Source: Leifsonia sp. SCN 70-46
Lineage (GTDB): Bacteria; Actinomycetota; Actinomycetes; Actinomycetales; Microbacteriaceae
Direction of reading: 5' to 3'
DNA: 64,000 nt
Assembly (NCBI GenBank): GCA_001725325.1
Contig: MEFY01000002.1
Location: forward strand, 1-64,000
Shown one piece after another: positions 1 to 11,222 of the stretch. Under the pieces are notes generated by a model. That model was not told the DNA's origin. It did not search any database and saw only the letters and a program-made list of their open reading frames with translations. The position numbers and the translations under genes are program-made. Each line of letters starts with the position of its first letter. The stretch's first letter is position 1.

Positions 1-416
1 CGCCGGCCCGCCAAGCCGGCGTGCAACGTTCACCCCGGCCCACCCGTGCCCCGTGAATCGATCCAAAGCGCAGTTTTTACGATCCGCCTGCGGGTCTACG
101 TCAAAACCGCCCTTTGGATCGTTTCACGGGGCGGAGGCGGACCGGCGCGGGAGGGCCGAACGTGCCGAAGCGGGGCGGGGCGGGGGCAGGCCGAAGCGCG
201 GCGGGGTGGGGGCGAGCGAGGCGGGTGAGGGCGGGCGGGCAGGGCGGAGGCGGGCAAGCGAGGCCGAACGGCAGGACGCGGGCCGGGCGACCGCCGGCCG
301 GGCGGAACAAGCGCGAGGTCCGGCCGGGCGGCGCGCGCCCGAGCATCAGCCAGACGGAACCCCGCATCCTCGATCCCGATGCCGCACCCGCGCGGGCCGA
401 CCCTAGGCTCGGACGC
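1..416. other. Non-coding stretch before the first gene
   Basis: No credible gene is visible in this stretch. The open frames on both strands are low-complexity Arg/Gly/Ala/Pro translations of very G+C-rich DNA and lack any recognisable domain. The only clear structure is the inverted repeat at 49-131, described separately. The promoter of the following SDR operon should lie between about 330 and 410, but I see no convincing -35/-10 pair. Confidence 0.6.
49..131. repeat. Intergenic inverted repeat, family A copy 1
   Basis: Arms at 49-68 and 112-131 are 20 bases long and complementary at 19 positions. The left arm reads CCCCGTGAATCGATCCAAAG. The inner part continues with weaker pairing (GTTTTTACG against CGTCAAAAC). 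The same arm sequence, in diverged form, recurs at 28292-28370 and 32376-32450, so this is one member of a dispersed family and not an isolated hairpin. It could be a REP/MITE-like element or a mobile terminator; no encoded function is visible. Confidence 0.75.
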
Positions 417-1157
417 ATGGCAGGACGACTCGACGGCAAGATCGCCGTCATCACGGGCACCGGGAGCGGCCAGGGCCGCGTCGCCGCGCAGCTCTTCGCC
501 GCGGAGGGCGCCACGGTCTTCGGCGCGGATGTCGACGCCGCCGGCCAGGCCGAGACGGAGCGCCTCGTCGCCATGACGGGAGCGGTCGTCGACCTGACGG
601 ACGACGCGGCCGTGAAGCGGTGGATCGACTCCATCGGTCCCATCGACATCCTCTACGCCAACGCGGGCGCGACCCGGTTCAACAGCGTCGCGGACACGAC
701 GTTCGACGAATGGTCCTGGGTGCTTCGGCACGAGCTCGACATCGTGTTCCTGCCCGTGCACCACGCGTGGCCGCACCTGCGGGAGGGCGGCAGCATCGTG
801 CTCGTCGGGTCCACGGCGGGCATCACTGGATCGCGCACCAACCGCCGCATCGCCCACACCGCGACGAAGGGCGGCGTCGTGGCGATGACCAAGCAGCTCG
901 CCGCGGAGGGTGCGGGCCGGGGCATCCGCGCCAACTGTGTGAGCCCCGGGATGATCCGCACGCCCGCGACCGAGGGCGACCTCCTCGCCGACGACCACCC
1001 CATGCGCGCGATCGCGTCGGCGATCCCGCTCGGGCGCATCGGCGAGCCCGTCGAGGTGGTGCGCGCCGCCCTCTTCCTCGCGAGCGACGAGGCCTCCTAC
1101 ATCACGGGCGCCAACCTCGTGATCGACGGCGGCTGGTCGGCGGTGCTGCCCGGGTAG
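417..1157 (+). CDS. SDR family oxidoreductase lacking the catalytic tyrosine
   Basis: This is a classical short-chain dehydrogenase/reductase of 246 residues, the usual size. The N-terminal cofactor motif TGTGSGQG (about residues 14-21) and the NAGA motif (about 82-85) mark the Rossmann fold. The catalytic serine is in VGSTAG and the lysine in HTATKGG, but the tyrosine of the YxxxK motif is replaced by histidine, so ordinary dehydrogenase activity is in doubt. The C-terminal G-(x)3-IDGGW tail is normal. The ATG at 417 is chosen because the family fold begins there; upstream codons are low-complexity. It is the first gene of a plus-strand operon with another SDR, a hydrolase, a thiolase and an HSD10-like enzyme, suggesting catabolism of an acyl-CoA-forming substrate. 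Confidence 0.85.
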   Translation: MAGRLDGKIAVITGTGSGQGRVAAQLFAAEGATVFGADVDAAGQAETERLVAMTGAVVDLTDDAAVKRWIDSIGPIDILYANAGATRFNSVADTTFDEWSWVLRHELDIVFLPVHHAWPHLREGGSIVLVGSTAGITGSRTNRRIAHTATKGGVVAMTKQLAAEGAGRGIRANCVSPGMIRTPATEGDLLADDHPMRAIASAIPLGRIGEPVEVVRAALFLASDEASYITGANLVIDGGWSAVLPG

Positions 1158-1255
1158 GCCTATCAGCGACGGGGATGCCCGCATCAGCGATACCGCCTTC
1201 CCGCCCTCCGGCCCCCGCCCTAGCGTGGAACCGATCGCGACGACGGGAGGATCCG

Positions 1256-2014
1256 ATGGCTGACGCGTCCGCGCTGCCCGGCCTCGCCGGCAAGACCGTC
1301 GTCGTCACGGGAGCGCTCGGCGGCCAGGGCCTCGCCGAGTGCGCGATCCTCTCCGCCTCGGGCGCGCGCGTCGTCGCGACCGACCTCGCGGACGCACCCT
1401 CCCCCGCGCTCGTCGCCGCGGAGTACCACCGGCTCGACGTCGGCTCTGTGGCGGACTGGGCCGCCCTCGCCGCGACGCTCGACGTCGTGCACGGCCTCGT
1501 CAACAACGCGGGAGTCCCGTTCCGGGCGCGGCTCGGCGATATCGCGCTCGACGACTGGGACCGCGTGCTGCGCGTCAACCTCACGGGCGCGATGCTCGGG
1601 ATCCAGGCACTCGCGCCGCTCATGCCCGCGGGCTCGTCGATCGTCAACGTCGGCTCGCTCGCCGCGCTCAACGCCCACCACACCGTCGCGTACACGGCGA
1701 GCAAGTGGGGGCTGCGCGGCCTCACGCACGTCGCCGCGACGGAGTTGGGCGGCCGGGGCATCCGCGCCAACATCGTGCACCCGGGCTATGTCGAGACCCC
1801 CATGATGGCCGCCGCGCCCGCCATCATGACGGACGCCCAGATCGCCCTCACGCCGCTCGGCCGCACGGCCCAGCCCGAGGAGGTCGCTTCCGTCGTCGCC
1901 TTCCTCGTGAGCGACCTCGCGAGCTACGTCACGGGGGCCGAGATCCCCGTCGACGGCGGCTTCAGCTCCTCGGGCGGCGTGAAGTACCTCTCAGACCAGA
2001 TCAAGAACGGATGA
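1256..2014 (+). CDS. SDR family NAD(P)-dependent oxidoreductase
   Basis: This 252-residue short-chain dehydrogenase has all family hallmarks: TGALGGQG in the nucleotide-binding loop, NNAG near residue 84, the catalytic serine in VGSLA, and an intact YTASK motif. The end (TGAEIPVDGGF) is typical. The ATG at 1256 is preceded by GGGAGGATCCG, a good ribosome-binding site. It lies 98 bases after the first SDR and 4 bases before the hydrolase, so it is probably co-transcribed. Unlike its neighbour at 417-1157 it retains the full Ser-Tyr-Lys set and is expected to be an active alcohol/ketone oxidoreductase. The substrate cannot be told from sequence. Confidence 0.9.
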   Translation: MADASALPGLAGKTVVVTGALGGQGLAECAILSASGARVVATDLADAPSPALVAAEYHRLDVGSVADWAALAATLDVVHGLVNNAGVPFRARLGDIALDDWDRVLRVNLTGAMLGIQALAPLMPAGSSIVNVGSLAALNAHHTVAYTASKWGLRGLTHVAATELGGRGIRANIVHPGYVETPMMAAAPAIMTDAQIALTPLGRTAQPEEVASVVAFLVSDLASYVTGAEIPVDGGFSSSGGVKYLSDQIKNG

Positions 2015-2018
2015 CCGC

Positions 2019-3167
2019 ATGTTCATGTACTTCCCCACCAACTACGTCTGGAGCATGGCCGCAGTCGCCGCGCTCAACAACGGCGGCTTCATCGACGAGG
2101 TCGACCGCGCCTGCAAGCCCGTGCTCGAGGCGTCGAAGAACGGCGACGACGTGGGCACGGAGGACCTCTACCGCTCGTGGGCGGCGGTAGCCGACCGCCT
2201 CGTCGCCGCGGCGGAGGCCGACGAGTCGGTCGGGCGCACCATCGGCGCCGGGGACAAGTTCTACCGGGCATCCCTCTACACGTCGCAGGCGGAGCGCCTG
2301 CAGTCGCCCAAGTGGGAGGGCCGCAACGCCGCGTACCAGAAGTCGATCGACCTGCTGCTCAAGCACGTCGCGCTGTCGGGCAGCCCCGTCACGCAGGTCG
2401 AGATCCCCTACGAGGGCGCGTCACTTCCGGGCTACTTCCACCCCGCGGGGCCGGGCGCGCCCGTCATCATCCAGTTCAACGGGCTCGATTCGACGAAGGA
2501 GATGATGTTCTACTCCGGGTTCCCGCAGATGCTCGCGCGCCGCGGCATCGCGACCCTCATGGTCGACACCCCCGGGTCGGGCGAGGCCCTGCGCCTGCGC
2601 GGCCTCACCGCCCGCTACGACACCGAGGCGTGGGCCGCCGCGTGCATCGACTACCTCGAGACGCGCGACGACGTGGATGCCACGCAGGTCGGCATCGTCG
2701 GCTGGTCGCTCGGCGGCTACTACGCTCCCCGCGCCGCGGCGTTCGAGAAGAGGCTCAAGCTCGCCGTGGCGTGGGGTGCGAACCACAACTGGGCGGAGGT
2801 GCAGCACAAGCGCATCCAGCGCGAGGGCGAGAACCCCGTGCCGCACTACTGGGACCACGTCATGTGGGTGTGGGGTGTCTCCACCATGGAGGAGTTCCTC
2901 GAGAAGACCAAGGACATGCACCTGAACGGGGTCGTCGACAAGATCAGGGTGCCGTTCCTCATCACGCACGGCGCGAACGACCGGCAGATCTCCGTCGACT
3001 ACGCGCACCAGAGCCACGACCAGGCGGTCAACTCGCCCAAGAACGAGCTGCGCATCTTCGACGAGCCGGAGGGCGGCACCGAGCACATCTCGATCGACAA
3101 CATGCCCTACGTCGCGGGCTACATCGCCGACTGGATCGCCGAGACGTTCGAGGAGCTGCGCGCCTAG
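2019..3167 (+). CDS. Alpha/beta hydrolase, FrsA/DHPON-hydrolase-like
   Basis: This 382-residue protein has an N-terminal helical segment of about 130 residues and a C-terminal alpha/beta-hydrolase core. The nucleophile elbow is GWSLGG (about residues 227-232); the acid and histidine are plausibly in the THGANDRQI and GTEHISID segments. The architecture matches the FrsA/DUF1100 group, which includes C-C bond hydrolases such as 2,6-dihydroxypseudooxynicotine hydrolase, in which an N-terminal cap covers the active site. That suggests cleavage of a beta-diketone or related intermediate before the following thiolase step; this is inference. The start at 2019 is 4 bases after the previous stop; a second ATG lies two codons further on. 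Confidence 0.85.
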   Translation: MFMYFPTNYVWSMAAVAALNNGGFIDEVDRACKPVLEASKNGDDVGTEDLYRSWAAVADRLVAAAEADESVGRTIGAGDKFYRASLYTSQAERLQSPKWEGRNAAYQKSIDLLLKHVALSGSPVTQVEIPYEGASLPGYFHPAGPGAPVIIQFNGLDSTKEMMFYSGFPQMLARRGIATLMVDTPGSGEALRLRGLTARYDTEAWAAACIDYLETRDDVDATQVGIVGWSLGGYYAPRAAAFEKRLKLAVAWGANHNWAEVQHKRIQREGENPVPHYWDHVMWVWGVSTMEEFLEKTKDMHLNGVVDKIRVPFLITHGANDRQISVDYAHQSHDQAVNSPKNELRIFDEPEGGTEHISIDNMPYVAGYIADWIAETFEELRA

Positions 3168-3176
3168 TCTGGAGGT

Positions 3177-4331
3177 ATGCCTACCGCAGTCATCGTCGAC
3201 GCACTCAGGACCCCCTCCGGCAAGGGCAAGGCGGGCGGTGCGCTCGCGCACTGGCATCCCGTCGACCTGCTCGGCACGGTGCTGCGCGAGCTCGTCGCGC
3301 GCAACGACCTCGACCCCGCCCTCATCGACGACGTCATCGGCGGGTGCCTCTCGCAGGTGGGCGAGCAGGCCGTCAACATCACGCGCAACGCCGTGCTCGC
3401 CGCTGGCTTCCCGGTGACCGTGCCCGGCACGACCGTCGACCGCCAGTGCGGGTCGAGCCAGCAGGCCGCGGCATTCGCCGCGCAGGGGGTCGCCGCGGGA
3501 GCCTACGACATCGTCATCGCGTGCGGCGTCGAGCTCATGAGCAAGAGCCCCATCAACGTCGCGACGCTCGGGCAAGACCAGTGGGGGCCCCTCGTGCGCT
3601 CCCGCTACCCGGAGGGCCTCGTGGGCCAGGGCATCTCGGCGGAGCTCATCGCCTCGCGCTGGAAGCTCTCGCGCGAGGCCCTCGACACCTTCGCGGAACG
3701 CTCGCACCGGCTCGCGGGCGCGTCCGACTTCACGTCGGAGATCCTCCCCTTCGGCGACCTCACGACCGACGAGACCATACGCCCCGGCACGACCGTCGCG
3801 GCACTCGGCGAGCTCAAGCCCGCCTTCCACGACGACGCCCTCGCCGAGCGGTTCCCCGAGATCCACTGGAAGATCACGGCCGGCAACTCGTCGCCGTACA
3901 CCGACGGCGCCTCGGCGGTCCTCATCATGAGCGAGGAGCGCGCGCTCGAGCTCGGGCTCACGCCCCGCGCGCGCTTCGTGTCGTCGGCCGTGGTCGGCTC
4001 TGACCCCATCGAGATGCTCACGGGCATCCTGCCGGCCACCCGCAAGATCCTCGACAGGTCGGGCCTGGGCATCGACGACTTCGACTCCGTCGAGATCAAC
4101 GAGGCCTTCGCGTCGGTGCCGCTCGCCTGGCAGCACGAGTTCGGCGCCGACCCCGACCTCGTCAACCCGCGCGGCGGCGCGATAGCCCTCGGGCACGCGC
4201 TCGGCTCCTCGGGAACGCGCCTGCTCACCACCATGGTCAACCAGCTCGAGCGCACGGGCGGCCGCTACGGCCTGCAGGTCATGTGCGAGGGCGCGGGCAT
4301 GGCCAACGCGACGATCATCGAAAGGCTCTGA
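3177..4331 (+). CDS. Thiolase (acetyl-CoA acyltransferase)
   Basis: This 384-residue thiolase has the acyl-accepting cysteine in [10 protein letters not shown] (about residue 88), the histidine motif [14 protein letters not shown] and the C-terminal cysteine in [10 protein letters not shown]. The usual C-x-G-G-G loop reads CEGAG, a modest deviation. Thiolases cleave 3-ketoacyl-CoA with CoA to release acetyl-CoA, or run the reverse condensation. A ribosome-binding site (TGGAGGT) precedes the ATG at 3177. With the following HSD10-like dehydrogenase, only 2 bases away, it forms the last two steps of a beta-oxidation-like route. Confidence 0.9.
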   Translation: MPTAVIVDALRTPSGKGKAGGALAHWHPVDLLGTVLRELVARNDLDPALIDDVIGGCLSQVGEQAVNITRNAVLAAGFPVTVPGTTVDRQCGSSQQAAAFAAQGVAAGAYDIVIACGVELMSKSPINVATLGQDQWGPLVRSRYPEGLVGQGISAELIASRWKLSREALDTFAERSHRLAGASDFTSEILPFGDLTTDETIRPGTTVAALGELKPAFHDDALAERFPEIHWKITAGNSSPYTDGASAVLIMSEERALELGLTPRARFVSSAVVGSDPIEMLTGILPATRKILDRSGLGIDDFDSVEINEAFASVPLAWQHEFGADPDLVNPRGGAIALGHALGSSGTRLLTTMVNQLERTGGRYGLQVMCEGAGMANATIIERL

Positions 4332-4333
4332 AC

Positions 4334-5068
4334 ATGAAGATCGAGGATGTCACGGCACTCGTCACGGGAGGCGCCTCCGGCCTCGGACTCGCGACGGCCA
4401 CCGCCCTCGCCGCCGCGGGCGCGCGCGTCGTCATCGCCGACCTCCCCACCTCGCGCGGAGCCGACCTCGACTTCGCCTTCGCCCCGTGCGACGTGCGCTC
4501 GGCCGCCGACGTGCAGGCCGCCGTCGACCTCGCCGGCGACGCGCGCATCGTCGTCAACTGCGCGGGGGTCGCGACGGCGCAGCGCACCGTCGGCCGAGAC
4601 GGGCCCCTGGCCCTCGAGGACTTCGAGCGCGTCGTGGCCATCAACCTCGTGGGCACGTTCAACGTCGTCCGCCTCGCGGCGGCGAGGATGATGGAGCTCG
4701 ACCCGGTCGGCGAGGAGCGCGGCGTCATCGTCAACACCGCATCGGTCGCGGCGTTCGACGGTCAGGTCGGACAGGCGGCGTACTCCGCCTCGAAGGGCGG
4801 CGTCGCCGCGATGGGCCTGCCACTCGCGCGCGAGTTCGCACCCCAGCTCATCCGCGTCATGACGATCGCGCCCGGCATCTTCGAGACGCCCATGATGGCG
4901 GGCCTGCCGCAGGAGGCGCAGGACTCCCTCGGCAAGCAGGTGCCCCACCCGGCGCGCCTCGGCCGCCCGTCCGAGTACGCGGCCCTCGTGCAGCACATCG
5001 TCGAGAACCCCATGCTCAACGGCGAGACGATCCGCCTCGACGGGGCGATCAGGATGGCGCCGCGGTAG
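4334..5068 (+). CDS. HSD17B10-like 3-hydroxyacyl-CoA dehydrogenase (SDR)
   Basis: This 244-residue SDR has TGGASGLG (about 11-18), NCAG (about 76-79), catalytic serine in NTASVAAF and an intact YSASK motif. The insert before the active site and the segment [10 protein letters not shown] are characteristic of the type II 3-hydroxyacyl-CoA dehydrogenase (HSD10) branch, which oxidises 3-hydroxyacyl-CoA to 3-ketoacyl-CoA with NAD. It starts at 4334, 2 bases after the thiolase stop, so the two enzymes are almost certainly translated from one message and act in sequence. It is the last gene of the catabolic operon; base composition drops right after it. Confidence 0.88.
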   Translation: MKIEDVTALVTGGASGLGLATATALAAAGARVVIADLPTSRGADLDFAFAPCDVRSAADVQAAVDLAGDARIVVNCAGVATAQRTVGRDGPLALEDFERVVAINLVGTFNVVRLAAARMMELDPVGEERGVIVNTASVAAFDGQVGQAAYSASKGGVAAMGLPLAREFAPQLIRVMTIAPGIFETPMMAGLPQEAQDSLGKQVPHPARLGRPSEYAALVQHIVENPMLNGETIRLDGAIRMAPR

Positions 5069-5151
5069 AGAGTCGCGGATTTCTCGTTGAGCTAGGCACC
5101 TTCCCGGATTGAGTAAACGTCAGTAGATTGGTCAGGACGTAAGGAGGCGCG

Positions 5152-5748
5152 GTGACCGAGAGAATTGACGCTCCACTTCGAACGCCGAAGGGCGATTTCA
5201 CGGTGGTGGGTTTCGCGGAGAAGAGCACTGGCGACGAGCGTCCCAGCGTTGCTTTGGTGCACGGCGACATATCTAGAGGTCCCGTCGCGGTGCGCATCCA
5301 GTCCGAATGCCTGACCGGACACGTGTTCGACTCGCTAACCTGCGATTGCTCGGGCCAGAAGAACGATTCGCTGGACATCATTGTCGAGCGGGGCGCGGGT
5401 GTACTGATCCACTTGTGGCAGGAGGGGCGCGGCATTGGCTTGGCCGACAAGATGCGCGCGTATTCACGGCAGATGGCGGGCTTCGACACTGTGGACGCCA
5501 ACATAGAGATAGGTCGTGGTGTCGACGAGCGGGAGTATTCCGACGCAGCACGTCTCCTGGGTTTGCTGGGCGTATCGGAGATCGACCTGATCACAAACAA
5601 TCCGGCGAAGATCGACGACCTCACGAACCGTGGCATCGTCGTTCGAAACGTCATCCCGCTTCCGCCGCACGTCAACGACCTCAACCGGCGCTACCTCGCG
5701 ACAAAGGTGGCCCGCCTCGGTCACATGTACGACGTTGAGGCGCTCTAA
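5152..5748 (+). CDS. Stand-alone GTP cyclohydrolase II (RibA-like)
   Basis: GTP cyclohydrolase II opens the GTP ring to the pyrimidine precursor of riboflavin. This 198-residue protein contains only that domain. Zinc ligands are in SECLTG and TCDCSG, and the signature QEGRGIGL is present. The catalytic tyrosine (MRAYSR) and Asp/Arg pair (VDEREY) are also kept, so it should be active. One unusual residue is W for R just before QEGRG. The GTG start at 5152 follows a perfect AAGGAGG. No riboflavin gene is nearby; its partners are a DUF1653 gene 4 bases downstream and a convergent dCTP-deaminase-like gene. Codon and base composition differ from both flanks, which points to horizontal acquisition and a specialised, non-housekeeping role. 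Confidence 0.85.
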   Translation: MTERIDAPLRTPKGDFTVVGFAEKSTGDERPSVALVHGDISRGPVAVRIQSECLTGHVFDSLTCDCSGQKNDSLDIIVERGAGVLIHLWQEGRGIGLADKMRAYSRQMAGFDTVDANIEIGRGVDEREYSDAARLLGLLGVSEIDLITNNPAKIDDLTNRGIVVRNVIPLPPHVNDLNRRYLATKVARLGHMYDVEAL

Positions 5749-5752
5749 GGAG

Positions 5753-5974
5753 ATGGAAGTCGGTTGGTACCGACATTACCGTGGCGGTCTGTACCGCGTG
5801 ATTGGTGTGGCCACCCACACTGAGTCCTCGGAACAACTGGTCGTGTATGAGTCCTCAGACGGTGAACTGTTCGTCCGGCCGATCGAGATGTTTGCGGGGA
5901 TCGTCGAGGCTCCGTCGGGAGAACTGGCCCAGAGGTTCACACTGACGAATTCACCGGCGGATCAAGACGGCTGA
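5753..5974 (+). CDS. DUF1653-family small protein
   Basis: This 73-residue protein carries the DUF1653 core: GWYRHYRGGLYRVIG near the N-terminus, then a V-V-Y-E segment and VRPIEMFAG. The family is a compact beta fold of unknown biochemical function, found alone or fused to nucleotide-metabolism enzymes. The ATG at 5753 is right behind AAGGAG, which overlaps the stop of the GTP cyclohydrolase gene, so translation is probably coupled. Its last 38 bases overlap the 3' end of the convergent gene at 5937-7049. Confidence 0.8.
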   Translation: MEVGWYRHYRGGLYRVIGVATHTESSEQLVVYESSDGELFVRPIEMFAGIVEAPSGELAQRFTLTNSPADQDG

Positions 5975-7049
5975 GCTTGTCATGCATCGCCTCCCACCGA
6001 GCCGAACTGAAGTAGGTCGTTCTACGTCGTGCCACCAGCCAGATGGAGGGCACAGCTAGGAGGAATGCAGCGGCCCAAATCGCAAAGTGGAGCGGCGTGA
6101 AGGGAACAACGAAGATGGCACCCAAGGCGGTGCCAACCACCGCACCCTCGATGATTAGCGCCGCGTTCCTCCATACCGTCCAACGACGCTCGACCTTGGA
6201 TTCCCTCCTACTGAAGTCGGACAGCAATTGGTCCGCTGACGCAATCGTCCCCGCCTGCAGGGAGTTGACGTACTCGTTGAGGCGGTAGACCATGCCTGGG
6301 TCTAGATCGCCGTTCTGAAGTAATCCGCGAAGCCGCCTCTGGGTCGGCAAGGGCAGGTTGTTCTCACCATACGTGGATACCAAGTGGCGGACGGTGGGAT
6401 CTCGCCACCAGAACGAGGGACCACCATCGTCATCCATGTACCAGTCTTCGGTTTCGTTTGAACCGTAGAGCTTGCCGGAGTGCTCGGCGACGTGGACGAA
6501 GGAAAGCTGCACGACGGGGAGGAGGGGCATTATTCGGATGGGACGGGGTGACAGGTTGACCAGCTGGAGTGGCTGATGACCGCGCCACCCAGGATTCATA
6601 AAGTCTGCGCCGCAGTGCACCATCAAACCGATCCGAGAATAAGAACTCCGCCCAGACATCTTGCCGGCGAATCCCTTTGGAATGCTGAACTCTTCATAGG
6701 TTCGACCTAGGAGCAGCTCACCTGGTTGAAGTACATAGCTTTCGCCTGGAGCGAGTTGAATTCGCTCCCACGGAAAGTTCGGGCTGACTTCATTGAGGCC
6801 AGGCTTGCGGAGGTCGAATTCTGACCGGTCCCGCCCGAAAAACCCCGGGCGACGCCGCGCCCGCCAGAAAATCGTGTCGACGCGCAAGTCGACAGAGCAC
6901 AACCGAATCTGGACATCCGGTTCGAACGGGTGTTTGGGCAGTCGAGCCACGAAATTGATCTCGTCTGCTCGTCGCCTAATGCCATCATCACCGAGGTAGA
7001 TGTCATCCTCCTCACTTGCGCGGGAACGTTGCTGATCCACGCTCATCAT
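5937..7049 (-). CDS. dCTP-deaminase-fold protein with C-terminal membrane anchor
   Basis: Residues about 60-215 match the dCTP deaminase/dUTPase trimer fold: GRSSYSRIGLMVH, then a NPGWRG turn and PLQLVNLS. In dCTP deaminases the last strand is L-E-(L/F)-x-N, and the glutamate is the general base; here it is Gln (LQL), so deamination is unlikely, while nucleotide binding may remain. The C-terminal third has two hydrophobic segments (about 300-345) followed by a basic tail. A fusion of this fold to membrane helices is unusual. The start at 7049 (MMSVDQ) could be one codon later. It is convergent to and overlaps the DUF1653 gene. Low G+C relative to neighbours suggests transfer. A nucleotide sensor or defence role is possible; this is inference. 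Confidence 0.75.
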   Translation of the reverse strand: MMSVDQQRSRASEEDDIYLGDDGIRRRADEINFVARLPKHPFEPDVQIRLCSVDLRVDTIFWRARRRPGFFGRDRSEFDLRKPGLNEVSPNFPWERIQLAPGESYVLQPGELLLGRTYEEFSIPKGFAGKMSGRSSYSRIGLMVHCGADFMNPGWRGHQPLQLVNLSPRPIRIMPLLPVVQLSFVHVAEHSGKLYGSNETEDWYMDDDGGPSFWWRDPTVRHLVSTYGENNLPLPTQRRLRGLLQNGDLDPGMVYRLNEYVNSLQAGTIASADQLLSDFSRRESKVERRWTVWRNAALIIEGAVVGTALGAIFVVPFTPLHFAIWAAAFLLAVPSIWLVARRRTTYFSSARWEAMHDKLSRLDPPVNSSV

Positions 7050-7088
7050 ATTCAGCGAACGCCCCCAGCTTGACCCGTTACATACGAC

Positions 7089-7118
7089 GAAGGCCCCCGG
7101 ATCGCTCCAGGGGCCTTC
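7089..7118 (-). terminator. Hairpin downstream of nrdF
   Basis: Perfect 9-base arms GAAGGCCCC (7089-7097) and GGGGCCTTC (7110-7118) flank a 12-base loop. It lies 13 bases past the nrdF stop codon in the direction of nrd transcription. The trailing T-tract is poor, as is common in high-G+C actinobacteria. Confidence 0.65.
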
Positions 7119-7130
7119 GCCAACGTGTGA

Positions 7131-10285
<3,155 letters not shown>

Positions 10286-10704
10286 AACTTGTCCAATCCT
10301 GAGTTGACTCTGGCTACGTCATCGGGTGTCCCGAAGACTTCGAAGCGATAAAGGAGGGGAACTGCGCACTTGGCGGCGATGACATCGCCCGCCAGTCCGT
10401 ACGCGGTTCCAAAATTCGTGTTGCCGCCGGCGATGACCCCCCTGAGCAGCGAGCGGTTGTGCTCGTCGTTCAGGAAGGAGATCACCTGCTTGGGGACCGC
10501 CCCGTGTCCGTTGCCCCCGCCGTAGGTGGGGAGCACGAGCACGAAGGGCTCGGTCGCCCGGATGGAGTCCCTCGACATGAGGGGGATCCGGAGGGCGTCC
10601 CGGCCCAGCGAGTCGACGAAGCGCTGGGTGTTGCCGGAGACGCTGGAGAAGTAGACGAGCCGGCTCATGCTGCTGCCACCCGCCTCAGCTCTGCGCGATC
10701 CAGA

Positions 10705-10938
10705 TCAGGCGACGCTCGCGGCGAGCTGCTCGATCTTGTCGGGGCGGAAGCCCGACCAGCTGTCGTCGTCGGTGACGACGACGGGAGCCTGCAGGTAGCC
10801 GAGCGTCTTGACCGCTTCGTAGGCCTTCTCGTCGACGGTGAGATCGAAGATCTCGTACTCGATGCCCTTGCTGTCGAGTGCACGGTAGGTGGCGGTGCAC
10901 TGCACGCACGACGGCTTCGTGTAGACGGTGATGGCCAT
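10705..10938 (-). CDS. nrdH: Glutaredoxin-like NrdH
   Basis: NrdH is the thioredoxin-like electron donor for class Ib reductase. The 77-residue protein starts MAITVYTKPSCVQC, with the redox CVQC motif at residues 11-14. A cis-proline region (APVVVTDDD) and the WSGFRPDKIEQL tail that fits thioredoxin reductase follow. The ATG at 10938 is chosen because it places the first beta strand correctly and is preceded by AAGGGG on the coding strand; upstream in-frame codons are not conserved family sequence. First gene of the nrdHIEF operon. Confidence 0.95.
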   Translation of the reverse strand: MAITVYTKPSCVQCTATYRALDSKGIEYEIFDLTVDEKAYEAVKTLGYLQAPVVVTDDDSWSGFRPDKIEQLAASVA

Positions 10939-11025
10939 AGTCTTTACCCCTTTTTTCCATCCGAATAGCGGTTTCAACCCCCGACCGGTCGGGATCTCTC
11001 CAAGGCCGTTCGCTGCGGTTCTTAG

Positions 11026-11071
11026 ATACTACATATAGGGGCCGACATTTCTTGCACACCCATATGGTGTG
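11026..11071 (-). promoter_or_regulatory. Two tandem NrdR-box-like sites upstream of nrdH
   Basis: Two imperfect palindromes resemble the NrdR consensus ACACWATATATWGTGT: ATACTACATATAGGGG at 11026-11041 and ACACCCATATGGTGTG at 11056-11071. Their starts are 30 bases apart, close to three helical turns, the spacing usual for paired NrdR boxes. They lie about 90-130 bases upstream of the nrdH start. NrdR represses ribonucleotide reductase genes when dATP is high, so the operon is probably under this control. nrdR itself is not in the window. Confidence 0.7.
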
Positions 11072-11222
11072 TTGCACCGATGTAATTTACCCACAGGGAA
11101 GTGCACAGGATGTGCACAGAAATAGCCTGTTTTCCACGGGATTTCCCCCACCACCCTGTGCATGGATTCCGACACGCCGGAGGCCGTGCGGCGTGTCGCG
11201 GCGCGGCTAAGCTGGCACAGCC

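Noticed and set aside
11095-11150. DnaA-box-like sequences upstream of nrdH suggesting a replication origin
   Set aside because: Only two imperfect boxes are visible and no dnaA, dnaN or A+T-rich unwinding region is nearby; noted only as possible regulatory sites.
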